DNA of 8,882 bases from NCBI GenBank assembly GCA_007050885.1, contig SMYQ01000029.1, positions 1 to 8,882 on the forward strand, written 5' to 3'. The position numbers and the translations under genes were made by a program. Positions 1 through 5,640 of this stretch are shown here, in pieces. Source of the DNA: Candidatus Bathyarchaeota archaeon (GTDB lineage Archaea; Thermoproteota; Bathyarchaeia; 40CM-2-53-6; RBG-13-38-9). Every line of letters starts with the position of its first letter. The stretch's first letter is position 1. A model generated the notes under the pieces. That model searched no databases. It saw nothing but the letters and a program-made list of their open reading frames with translations, and was not told where the DNA came from.

Positions 1-257
1 ATCTTCTCTATTTTGGAGGATCTAGTTATTACATTAAGATCTTTTTTGACTGGATAACAGCATGAGGCCACAATCTTTGTTTTTCCTTTCATTTCGATTT
101 CAACACTGCAAATCCGGCATGCACCATAAGGTTCTAAATTTTTATGGTGACAGAGTGTGGGAATATAGATACCTAGCTTCTCAGCTGCTTCGAGAATCGT
201 CATATCTTCCTCTGCTTCTAACTCTTTTCCATCAATCTTCAAGGTCAGAGTCTTCAT
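1..257 (-). CDS. NuoG/HydA/HoxU-like subunit, N-terminal [2Fe-2S] domain (partial)
   Basis: Only the first 85 codons are present; the gene continues past the left edge. The translation opens MKTLTLKIDGKELEAEEDMT and has the plant-type [2Fe-2S] ferredoxin pattern C36-x10-C47-x2-C50-x15-C66, ending in an ASCCYPV motif close to the family's ASCTTPV. This fold begins NuoG, the HoxU subunit, [FeFe]-hydrogenase HydA/HndD and the alpha subunit of NAD-dependent formate dehydrogenases. Which one applies cannot be decided, because the catalytic domains are off the window. The ATG overlaps the stop of the upstream flavin subunit as ATGA (254-257), so translation is probably coupled and the products belong to one complex. 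Its expected role is to pass electrons between the flavin subunit and a catalytic centre in the cytoplasm. Confidence 0.85.
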   Translation of the reverse strand, partial: MKTLTLKIDGKELEAEEDMTILEAAEKLGIYIPTLCHHKNLEPYGACRICSVEIEMKGKTKIVASCCYPVKKDLNVITRSSKIEK

Positions 258-2182
258 TGTTTTGCACCTTTACGTATTGGTTTCATTCCTTTAGCTGGTT
301 TTGAGGGGATCTTTTCACCTGAAAGTTTCTTGACTGCATCAAATTTGCATACTTCATAGCATATTCCACATTTCTCACATTTTTCCTGATCGATCCAATG
401 TACTTGATCCTTTTCACCTTCGATTGCTTTTGTTGGACATTCTCGAAGACAGATTAGACAAGCTTGGCATTCTTTCGGATCAATGTAATAATCTATGAGA
501 GATTTACAGGCCTTTGCTATGCATTTCTTCTCTTTGATATGTTGATCCCATTCTTCACTAAAATATTTCAGAGATGTTAAAATAGGATTAGCTGCAGTTG
601 TGCCCAATGCACATAATGAAGCATTCTCCATTGTCAGGGAAATATCTTCAACTATTCCAATATCATCATGTTCCCCTTTTCCTTCACAAATATTGCCAAG
701 AATCTTAGATAGAACTCTCAATCCTTCACGGCAAGGAATACATTTTCCACAGGATTCTTCTAACAGAAAATCCACAAAATATCTGGCGGAATCTACCATA
801 CAAGTATCCTCATCAATAACGACCAAACCTCCGGATCCCATCATGGAACCAACTTTGTCTAACTCGTCAAAATCTACTTGGAGGTCAAGATACTTTTCAG
901 GAATAAATCCTCCAGATGGACCTCCAGTCTGAACGGCCTTGAACTTCTTGTCGTCTATGATGCCTCCACCTATCTTAAAGATCAGATCTCGAAGAGTGAT
1001 ACCCATAGGAACCTCTACTAAACCTGTGTTTTTGATCTTACCCACAAGAGAGAAAATTGCAGTCCCACTACTACCTTCAGTGCCCATATTCGTGAACCAC
1101 TCTGCACCTTTCATTATTATGAGTGGTACATTTGCCCATGTTTTGACATTATTCAAGCAGGTCGGTTTATTCCAGAGTCCCTTAACAGCTGTGCGAATAT
1201 ATTTTGGTCTGGGTTCACCTGTTTTCCCCTCAATTGCTGTCATAAGGGCGCTAGATTCCCCTGAAACAAATGCTCCTGCACCCTTGTGAACTTTAACGTT
1301 GAAATTAAATCCTGACCCTAAAATGTCTTCACCAAGAAATCCATACTGTTTAGCTTGGTCAATTGCAGTCGTAATATTCTCCGTTGCAAGTGGGTATTCC
1401 TCTCTTACGTATACATAACCTTCTTTTGCACCTATAGCAAAGGCTCCTATGATTAGTCCTTCCAGAACACTGTGAGGATTGCCATCCATAAGTGATCTGT
1501 CCATGAAGGCACCTGGATCTCCTTCGTCACAATTCACAATAACATACTTTGTTTGTTCTGTGGCGTTTCGTGTGGTTTCCCATTTTATTCCGGTTGGAAA
1601 TCCACCTCCACCTCTGCCACGTAATTTAGATTTCTTGATCTCATCTATAATTTGTTGGGGGGTCATTTGGGTGATGGCCTTTGCTAGGGCCTCGTATCCA
1701 TTTAAATGGATATAATCTAGTATATTTTTCGGATCTATTCTTGCATTATTTTCTAAAAGTGGTCTAAGCTGGTCTTTATAGAAAGGGATCTCATTTAGTC
1801 TTCGTATTTTTTTTTGGGTTATAGGATCCGTATACAGTAAATGTTCAACAATCTTATTCTCTTTGATGGTCTGAGAAATAATATCTTGAACATCATCAGG
1901 CTTGACTTTAAAGTAGCATATTTCATCTGGGTAAATCGTTACTCGCGGTCCTTGTTCACAGAACCCTAGGCAACCTGTTTCTTTGATCTCAACTTCTTCT
2001 ACCAATTTTGTCTTCTTTATACCGTTTTTAAAAGCCTCAAGAACTGAGGTGGCGCCAAGTGCGACACATCCTGTACTAATACATATTGAGATGGTTGGTT
2101 TTTTATTTCCACGTTCGTTTTTAATTTTTTGGCGTAGTTTTTCAAATTCTTCCAGATTTCTTACTGGTTTTATTGACTCCAA
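254..2182 (-). CDS. NADH-binding flavin/iron-sulfur subunit, NuoF/HydB/HndC-like
   Basis: The 642-residue product has the full domain order of HydB/HndC subunits. It starts with a thioredoxin-like [2Fe-2S] domain (C34-x4-C39, C71-x3-C75). The FMN/NADH domain follows, with GRGGGGFPTG at 189-198 and a DEGDPGAFMDR motif. Then come an SLBB region, the NuoF [4Fe-4S] site (C478-x2-C481-x2-C484 and C524), and a C-terminal two-[4Fe-4S] ferredoxin (C572/575/578/582 and C602/605/608/612). Such subunits exchange electrons between NAD(P)H and iron-sulfur chains in soluble hydrogenases or formate dehydrogenases, some of them bifurcating. The extra N- and C-terminal cluster domains separate it from plain complex I NuoF. 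The start is TTG at 2182, seven bases after the upstream stop, with GTGAG as a possible ribosome site. All cluster ligands look intact. The family call is secure; the reaction and partner are not. Confidence 0.95.
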   Translation of the reverse strand: MESIKPVRNLEEFEKLRQKIKNERGNKKPTISICISTGCVALGATSVLEAFKNGIKKTKLVEEVEIKETGCLGFCEQGPRVTIYPDEICYFKVKPDDVQDIISQTIKENKIVEHLLYTDPITQKKIRRLNEIPFYKDQLRPLLENNARIDPKNILDYIHLNGYEALAKAITQMTPQQIIDEIKKSKLRGRGGGGFPTGIKWETTRNATEQTKYVIVNCDEGDPGAFMDRSLMDGNPHSVLEGLIIGAFAIGAKEGYVYVREEYPLATENITTAIDQAKQYGFLGEDILGSGFNFNVKVHKGAGAFVSGESSALMTAIEGKTGEPRPKYIRTAVKGLWNKPTCLNNVKTWANVPLIIMKGAEWFTNMGTEGSSGTAIFSLVGKIKNTGLVEVPMGITLRDLIFKIGGGIIDDKKFKAVQTGGPSGGFIPEKYLDLQVDFDELDKVGSMMGSGGLVVIDEDTCMVDSARYFVDFLLEESCGKCIPCREGLRVLSKILGNICEGKGEHDDIGIVEDISLTMENASLCALGTTAANPILTSLKYFSEEWDQHIKEKKCIAKACKSLIDYYIDPKECQACLICLRECPTKAIEGEKDQVHWIDQEKCEKCGICYEVCKFDAVKKLSGEKIPSKPAKGMKPIRKGAKQ

Positions 2183-2189
2183 TATTTGC

Positions 2190-2837
2190 TCACTTGTATT
2201 TTGCTAATATCTTCTCAGTATCCATTACCTTCAGATTTCCGTGATAGTCGCCGTCAATTGTTATTACAGGACCCAATGCGCAACAGCCTGCGCAATTCAC
2301 TGTTTCAAGACTGAATCTTCCGTCTGGTGTTGTTTGGTCTTTTTCAATTTCTAATGTGCTTTGTAGTTTATCTAGAATGGTTGTAGCGCCTCTTACTTTG
2401 CATGATGTTCCCATACAGACTCTAATCAGATGTCTGCCTCTTGGAGCTAATGAAAAAGCCTTGTAGAATGTTGCAATCTGATATACACGATTTAGTGGTA
2501 TTTCTAATTGTTTGCTAACCTCAGTAAGCATTTCTCTGGGAAGCCATCCAAAATCGTTTTGTAACTGAAGTAATATCTGAATTAACATACTTTTATTCTT
2601 TCGATGTTTTTCAATAACTCTGCTGACTATGGCGGCTATACCGATTAATTTCTTCGGTTTTTTCCCTTTTGATAATGTTTTTCGTGGATCTAAGTCTCTT
2701 CTTTTCAATTCTGGTTTGGTTGTTTCTTCTGGTTGAATTCTGACTTTATATCGGCAATTTGGACATGTTGCATAATATTTTGTTTTGCCTTGGTAGTCCC
2801 AAGAGTGGCCACAATGATGGCAGGATAGTTTGACCAT
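2190..2837 (-). CDS. NuoE/HydC-like [2Fe-2S] subunit with N-terminal zinc ribbon
   Basis: The 215-residue product has two parts. Residues 1-34 form a zinc ribbon (C6-x2-C9-x15-C25-x2-C28, with WDYQGK and KYYATCPNC between and around the pairs). This resembles ribbons at the N-terminus of archaeal nucleic-acid-binding proteins. A lysine/arginine-rich linker (about 41-64) follows. Residues 66-215 are a typical NuoE: a helical part with NDFGWLP and ATFYKAF, then a thioredoxin-fold [2Fe-2S] site C141-x4-C146 and C182-x3-C186. NuoE proteins transfer electrons beside the NuoF flavin. Usual NuoE/HydC length is about 150-170 residues, so the ribbon and linker account for the excess. It is the first gene of the minus-strand operon and starts at ATG; the ribosome site is weak. 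The NuoE call is firm, while the role of the ribbon is unknown. Confidence 0.93.
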   Translation of the reverse strand: MVKLSCHHCGHSWDYQGKTKYYATCPNCRYKVRIQPEETTKPELKRRDLDPRKTLSKGKKPKKLIGIAAIVSRVIEKHRKNKSMLIQILLQLQNDFGWLPREMLTEVSKQLEIPLNRVYQIATFYKAFSLAPRGRHLIRVCMGTSCKVRGATTILDKLQSTLEIEKDQTTPDGRFSLETVNCAGCCALGPVITIDGDYHGNLKVMDTEKILAKYK

Positions 2838-2846
2838 GATAATATA

Positions 2847-2863
2847 CTACCTACCTACCTACC
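2847..2863. repeat. CTAC tetranucleotide tandem repeat
   Basis: Four perfect copies of CTAC plus one C lie just upstream of the NuoE-like start. Read on the minus strand they are GTAG repeats between the likely TATA box and the ATG, and would fall at or near the transcript 5' end. Copy-number change here could alter promoter-to-start spacing, but nothing in the sequence shows that it does. Confidence 0.8.
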
Positions 2864-2872
2864 AACTGTCAC

Positions 2873-2881
2873 TTAATATTT
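2873..2881 (-). promoter_or_regulatory. Probable TATA box for the NuoE/F/G-like operon
   Basis: On the minus strand this reads AAATATTAA, centred about 40 bases upstream of the NuoE-like ATG. With the usual archaeal spacing of about 25 bases, transcription would begin near 2850 and leave a leader of roughly a dozen bases. The neighbourhood is AT-rich, so the exact box is uncertain. Confidence 0.4.
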
Positions 2882-2967
2882 GAGCTTTTTTCAAGATAAT
2901 TAAATAGTAAGTTATGGCTGGCAGATGAAAGAAACCCTTGCTTACCATATCTAAACAAAGCCTCAGA

Positions 2968-2976
2968 TTTTTATAT
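2968..2976 (+). promoter_or_regulatory. Probable TATA box for the Gfo/Idh/MocA-like gene
   Basis: The sequence TTTTTATAT lies about 33 bases before the TTG start at 3006. Typical archaeal spacing would place the transcript start near 2998, giving a very short leader of about eight bases or a nearly leaderless message. It is divergent from the promoter of the minus-strand operon. Confidence 0.45.
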
Positions 2977-3005
2977 GTGGATATTTCCGCTATACCTGAT
3001 GATTC

Positions 3006-4016
3006 TTGACTAAGACTGAAGTTGGTATTGGAATTATAGGTCTTGGCTTTGTAGGAGAAAAGGCGCATCTGTCATCTTTCCAAAGAATACCTGGTTCCAG
3101 ATTAGTGGCTATAGCTGATGTTGATCAGAAACGTTTGCAGAAGGCAGCAGACAAATCAAAAATAAAGTCTGCGTATTCTACTCATGAGGATCTGATTAAT
3201 GATCCAAGAGTTGGCGCTGTGGTAATATCAGTTCCAACTTTTTTGCATAAGAAGATAGCTATTGATTCTCTCAAGGCTGGAAAGCATGTCTTATGTGAGA
3301 TGCCTTTAGCGCCGAACATGAAAGATGCTCAAGAAATAGTTGATGAGGCAAAGAAAGCTGGCGTGATTTTAATGCCCAGTTTAAATTTCAGATTTACACC
3401 GAATTATGTTAAGGCAAAGGAGCTAATTGATAAAGGGTCAATTGGAAAACCGGCAGCAATCTTTTATCGAGAATTTATACCTGCTGTAGACCTTGCAAGG
3501 CAATGGCCTCCGACATCATGGGCATGGAATAAGGAGAAAAGTGGAGGCGGTCCAGCATTCACATTATCTGTGTGGTCTATCGATCTTCTACGATGGCTTC
3601 TAAATGCTGAAGTCAGAAAAGTTAACGCAGTATCAAAAGACACAATTCTCCCGGAGCTAGGTGGAACAAATGGATACGCTTCTCTTGCGGTTCTTGAATT
3701 CTCTAATAATACAGTTGTTACATTAGAATTCAGTGGACTTGTTAGACATGCGATGAGCATGGTCAGATTGGAAGTTCTTGGAGATAATACGAATAGTCTT
3801 TTGTCGGAAGGAAATGATAGATTGACTCTTTTCGGTTCTGATCCTGAGAAGCAAATGTGGATATTTAGAGAGCGCGGTGCAAAAGTTTGGGGGCATTTCC
3901 AAGAAGATGAACATTTCATACAATCTATTCTTCAGAATAAACAGCCTGATATTACAACGGATGATGCTTTGAGGGCTCAAGAAGTAGCGACAAAAATTTT
4001 AGAGACAAGCAAATAG
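3006..4016 (+). CDS. Gfo/Idh/MocA-family oxidoreductase, atypical active site
   Basis: The 336-residue product has an N-terminal Rossmann fold (VGIGIIGLGFVGEKAH, residues 6-21) and the family's second signature GKHVLCEMPLA (92-102). A C-terminal alpha/beta domain follows. Length fits the family, whose members oxidise or reduce sugars, inositols or related compounds with NAD(P). Two conserved positions differ. The EKP lysine that normally lies by the nicotinamide is Met99, and the D-x-G-x-H-x-x-D motif reads T186-L-S-V-W190-S-I-D193, so the usual Asp and catalytic His are Thr and Trp. Either chemistry is altered or the protein is not a classical dehydrogenase. The TTG start is the first usable codon after an in-frame TGA at 3000-3002 and lies just before the Rossmann fold. 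The gene appears to be transcribed alone, and its substrate is unknown. Confidence 0.93.
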   Translation: MTKTEVGIGIIGLGFVGEKAHLSSFQRIPGSRLVAIADVDQKRLQKAADKSKIKSAYSTHEDLINDPRVGAVVISVPTFLHKKIAIDSLKAGKHVLCEMPLAPNMKDAQEIVDEAKKAGVILMPSLNFRFTPNYVKAKELIDKGSIGKPAAIFYREFIPAVDLARQWPPTSWAWNKEKSGGGPAFTLSVWSIDLLRWLLNAEVRKVNAVSKDTILPELGGTNGYASLAVLEFSNNTVVTLEFSGLVRHAMSMVRLEVLGDNTNSLLSEGNDRLTLFGSDPEKQMWIFRERGAKVWGHFQEDEHFIQSILQNKQPDITTDDALRAQEVATKILETSK

Positions 4017-4023
4017 TAAATTT

Positions 4024-4068
4024 AATCTTTTAACGAATAAATTAACTGGAAAAGATTTCAGTTTTTTT
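4024..4068 (+). terminator. Stem-loop with T tract after the Gfo/Idh/MocA-like gene
   Basis: AATCTTTT (4024-4031) pairs perfectly with AAAAGATT (4050-4057) across an 18-base loop, and a run of seven T follows at 4062-4068. The stem is AT-only apart from one pair, so it is weak. In archaea the T tract alone may be enough to end transcription. Confidence 0.5.
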
Positions 4069-4097
4069 AATAATAAATACACATTTATTGCTTTTTC

Positions 4098-4107
4098 AAA
4101 AAAAAAA
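4098..4107 (-). terminator. T10 tract after the 55-residue protein gene
   Basis: A run of ten A on the plus strand is a T10 run on the minus strand, about 20 bases past the stop of the small minus-strand gene. Oligo-T tracts are the core of archaeal transcription terminators. It faces the plus-strand terminator, so the two genes meet tail to tail. Confidence 0.5.
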
Positions 4108-4127
4108 GGAGAATTATGATTTAGAAT

Positions 4128-4295
4128 TTAAAGTGGAGCAGGATCGCATAGGTTTTCTTTGTTTGCTGCGGCTCTTCCACAAACCTTGCAAACGAACTGG
4201 GCATCCTTTATGATTCCTTTTACCTCATCAACATCGTAAGTGTCTGCCCATATTTTGCATAGGTGTTTTTCGTGTCCAACATGTGGTAACTTCAT
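4128..4295 (-). CDS. Small Cys/His-rich protein, probable zinc ribbon (55 residues)
   Basis: This short reading frame encodes a 55-residue protein beginning MKLPHVGHEKHLCKIWADTY and ending in LCDPAPL. It carries a CKVCGRAAA knuckle (C36-x2-C39) and further Cys at 13 and 50, with His at 5, 8 and 11. That is enough for at least one metal site. Support that it is a real gene comes from a near-perfect ribosome site (AAGGTGA seven bases before ATG), an upstream TATA-like box, and a T10 tract after the stop. The pattern C-x2-CGR-A-x(n)-LC-x-P recalls small conserved proteins of anaerobic archaea and bacteria with no known function; this is memory of the pattern, not a search result. No partner gene is evident, since it stands alone between two plus-strand genes. 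Confidence 0.8.
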   Translation of the reverse strand: MKLPHVGHEKHLCKIWADTYDVDEVKGIIKDAQFVCKVCGRAAANKENLCDPAPL

Positions 4296-4301
4296 ATTAT
4301 T

Positions 4302-4306
4302 TCACC
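4302..4306 (-). promoter_or_regulatory. Shine-Dalgarno site of the 55-residue protein gene
   Basis: On the minus strand this is GGTGA within AAGGTGAAATAATATG. It matches the archaeal 16S rRNA tail complement (GGAGGTGATC) and lies six bases from the ATG. It is one of the strongest ribosome sites in the window and the main support for the small gene. Confidence 0.8.
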
Positions 4307-4330
4307 TTGAGATTCATGGAATATTTTTCT

Positions 4331-4339
4331 ATACTTAAA
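4331..4339 (-). promoter_or_regulatory. Probable TATA box of the 55-residue protein gene
   Basis: On the minus strand this reads TTTAAGTAT, about 40 bases before the ATG. Expected transcript start is near 4310, leaving a short leader that just contains the GGTGA site. A perfect inverted repeat lies immediately upstream of the box. Confidence 0.45.
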
Positions 4340-4344
4340 TGTAG

Positions 4345-4365
4345 CTCTTGATTCTCCATCAAGAG
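4345..4365. promoter_or_regulatory. Perfect 8-bp inverted repeat, candidate operator
   Basis: CTCTTGAT and ATCAAGAG flank a five-base spacer TCTCC. The site is directly upstream of the TATA-like box of the minus-strand 55-residue protein gene, where archaeal TFB and regulators bind. It also lies about 100 bases before the divergent VOC gene. The symmetry suits a dimeric regulator. It could instead be a chance palindrome or a transcript hairpin. Confidence 0.45.
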
Positions 4366-4410
4366 ATCAATTGTATCGAGTAATATTGAAATCAGTAAAT
4401 GTGATATTAA

Positions 4411-4420
4411 CATTATAATT
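4411..4420 (+). promoter_or_regulatory. Possible TATA box for the VOC-family gene
   Basis: CATTATAATT lies about 48 bases upstream of the GTG start at 4463. A transcript would begin near 4441 and carry a leader of about 20 bases. Other AT-rich stretches nearby could serve equally well. Confidence 0.3.
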
Positions 4421-4462
4421 TCTATCTGATAAAGATCAATAGATGTTAGTAGGGATTGAAAC

Positions 4463-4819
4463 GTGATAACTGAAATAAGAAGTATTCCGGTTATAATTTC
4501 CGATATAGACGAAGCGATATCGTGGTATCAAGAAAAGCTTGGCTTTGAGGTTCGGGAAAGAGATGATCATTGGGTCACAGTTGCACCTAAAGGATGGACG
4601 TCTGAGATTCATCTCTGCAAGATGGATGAACTGGAACTTGGTAATACTGGAATCCTCCTTTTAGCTGATAATCTTGAAGATACTTGCAAAGAATTGAAGA
4701 AAAAGGGTGTCGAGTTCACTCAAGAACCTTCGAAAAAAACTGGAGGCACTATAGCGAAATTCAAAGATCTATCTGGAAATGTATTCTGGCTAATGTCGAA
4801 AAATGAATATGAAGAATAA
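4463..4819 (+). CDS. VOC (glyoxalase/bleomycin resistance/dioxygenase) family protein
   Basis: The 118-residue product is one complete VOC module pair. The first half is SIPVIISDIDEAISWYQEKLGFEV (split as SIPVIISDID and EAISWYQEKLGFEV), which is the usual beta-alpha opening. The second half is GILLLADNLEDTCKELKKKG, closed by FKDLSGNVFWLM. Length matches single-polypeptide family members. Metal-dependent members have His/Gln/Glu at four positions; here the first is Pro9, the last is in GNVFW without Glu, and only Glu48 remains as a plausible ligand. It is therefore more likely to bind or sequester a small molecule than to be a glyoxalase I. The start is GTG, preceded by AGGGAT as a weak ribosome site, and it fits the first strand of the fold. 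Ligand and pathway are unknown. Confidence 0.88.
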   Translation: MITEIRSIPVIISDIDEAISWYQEKLGFEVRERDDHWVTVAPKGWTSEIHLCKMDELELGNTGILLLADNLEDTCKELKKKGVEFTQEPSKKTGGTIAKFKDLSGNVFWLMSKNEYEE

Positions 4820-4867
4820 GCTTCATCTCTTTAGATTAATATAGTATATACTGACAGAAGAAATTCT

Positions 4868-4872
4868 GGTGA
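4868..4872 (+). promoter_or_regulatory. Shine-Dalgarno site that favours a TTG start at 4878
   Basis: GGTGA here sits five bases before TTG at 4878 and overlaps the alternative GTG at 4869. A canonical archaeal ribosome site at ideal spacing favours the TTG as the true start of the membrane protein. The GTG has no ribosome site of its own. Confidence 0.55.
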
Positions 4873-4877
4873 ATTCT

Positions 4878-5531
4878 TTGAATGAGAAGATGTCAAAATA
4901 TATGAATGTGGGAACTGGTCTTCTCATATTAGGAATATTGTGGATCTTTTTTTGGCTAGGACCAGCAATGCCGCTTTATGAAGCTGATATCAGGTGGGGT
5001 CATAATTTTGTAATGCCTATTCTATTCATAACGGTTGGAATTGCATACTATTCAAGATGTCTAGCATGCCAATTTTTTGCTGTAATCTCTTCATTTCTTA
5101 CAGTTCCGTTATTTCTAGCTATGTGGTGGTATCTTGATGTACTGTACATGTCTATCGCATTTCTGGCAATCCTAATCATATTGTATCTTCTGGAGATGAC
5201 AGGAAAATTCAAAATCCTACAACCAAATCCTAGATTGAAAGCTTGGGAGAAAATCCATTTCCTGAATTTTGCATATATTGGATTAGCGCATATGCCATTG
5301 ATCTTCTTCCTACTCAGATGGGGACTTCCGGATACATCTGCATTTCTGCCAGTGGAACATGAAATGTCCACAAGCATATTCAATATAACATTACTAATAC
5401 TAGTCCCTCTTGCAGCTATGGAAAGATATGTTAAGAAAATCGGAAACTTCAGTGTCCCAAAGATAGTATTCGGCTGGGCAATATTGATGATAATATTTCC
5501 TATGATCTCGATAATCCTACTTGGAGAATAA
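4878..5531 (+). CDS. Multi-pass membrane protein of unknown function
   Basis: I do not recognise this family. The product is about 217 residues and largely hydrophobic, with around seven membrane segments. Examples are GTGLLILGILWIFFW near the N-terminus, FVMPILFITVGIAYY, a long hydrophobic block covering two or three helices in the first half, AYIGLAHMPLIFFLLRW, and GWAILMIIFPMISIILLG at the C-terminus. There is no cleavable signal peptide, no Cys-rich site and no soluble domain. Two adjacent cysteines (SRCLACQFF) lie near the third segment. The start is TTG at 4878, chosen from the GGTGA site; GTG at 4869 would add three residues. It follows the VOC gene by about 58 bases, with a TATA-like stretch (TAGTATATA, 4842-4850) in between. 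It may therefore have its own promoter rather than share the VOC transcript. Confidence 0.8.
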   Translation: MNEKMSKYMNVGTGLLILGILWIFFWLGPAMPLYEADIRWGHNFVMPILFITVGIAYYSRCLACQFFAVISSFLTVPLFLAMWWYLDVLYMSIAFLAILIILYLLEMTGKFKILQPNPRLKAWEKIHFLNFAYIGLAHMPLIFFLLRWGLPDTSAFLPVEHEMSTSIFNITLLILVPLAAMERYVKKIGNFSVPKIVFGWAILMIIFPMISIILLGE

Positions 5532-5566
5532 CTATCTAAAATATAGTATAATATTATTCTTAATGA

Positions 5567-5582
5567 AATAGCGTGTGCTATT
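5567..5582. promoter_or_regulatory. Short inverted repeat upstream of the 272-residue protein operon
   Basis: AATAGC and GCTATT are perfect 6-bp arms around GTGT. The site begins 35 bases after the membrane protein stop and ends 13 bases before a TATA-like box. That placement suits a regulator site for the downstream operon. Without a T tract it is a poor terminator candidate. Short palindromes are common in AT-rich DNA, so this is tentative. Confidence 0.3.
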
Positions 5583-5595
5583 AGAAATTTTAAAG

Positions 5596-5604
5596 AAAAT
5601 ATAA
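5596..5604 (+). promoter_or_regulatory. Probable BRE/TATA promoter of the 272-residue protein, radical SAM and glycosyltransferase operon
   Basis: AAAATATAA, preceded by a purine/A-rich TFB-like element (TAAAG), is centred about 41 bases before the TTG at 5641. Normal archaeal spacing gives a transcript start around 5626 and a short leader. It is the only good promoter candidate seen before the three closely spaced genes. Confidence 0.5.
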
Positions 5605-5640
5605 TTTGATAATAAAGTGGTTATTAGTATCTATTGACGA

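Noticed and set aside
62..304. Plus-strand open frame of 80 codons
   Set aside because: It lies opposite the clearly coding ferredoxin-domain and flavin subunit genes, and its product has no recognisable domain.
600..2207. Several plus-strand open frames (600-932, 939-1289, 1479-1715, 1983-2207)
   Set aside because: All are antisense shadows of the flavin subunit gene, whose motifs and clusters are intact in the other strand.
2859..3068. Minus-strand 69-codon open frame crossing the promoter region
   Set aside because: It starts inside the Gfo/Idh/MocA-like gene, covers both divergent promoters, and has no ribosome site or domain.
3464..3980. Two minus-strand open frames inside the Gfo/Idh/MocA-like gene
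   Set aside because: They are antisense to a well-supported family gene and have no recognisable content.
4017..4127. Possible small RNA in the AT-rich gap
   Set aside because: Apart from the two converging terminator-like signals there is no promoter or stable GC-containing fold, so nothing beyond terminators is supported.
4451..4462. AGGGATTGAAAC, like the 3' end of many CRISPR repeats
   Set aside because: Only one copy exists, with no spacing pattern and no cas genes; it is the leader of the VOC-family gene.
5048..5383. Minus-strand 111-codon open frame
   Set aside because: It is opposite the membrane protein, whose hydrophobic helix pattern is far more protein-like.
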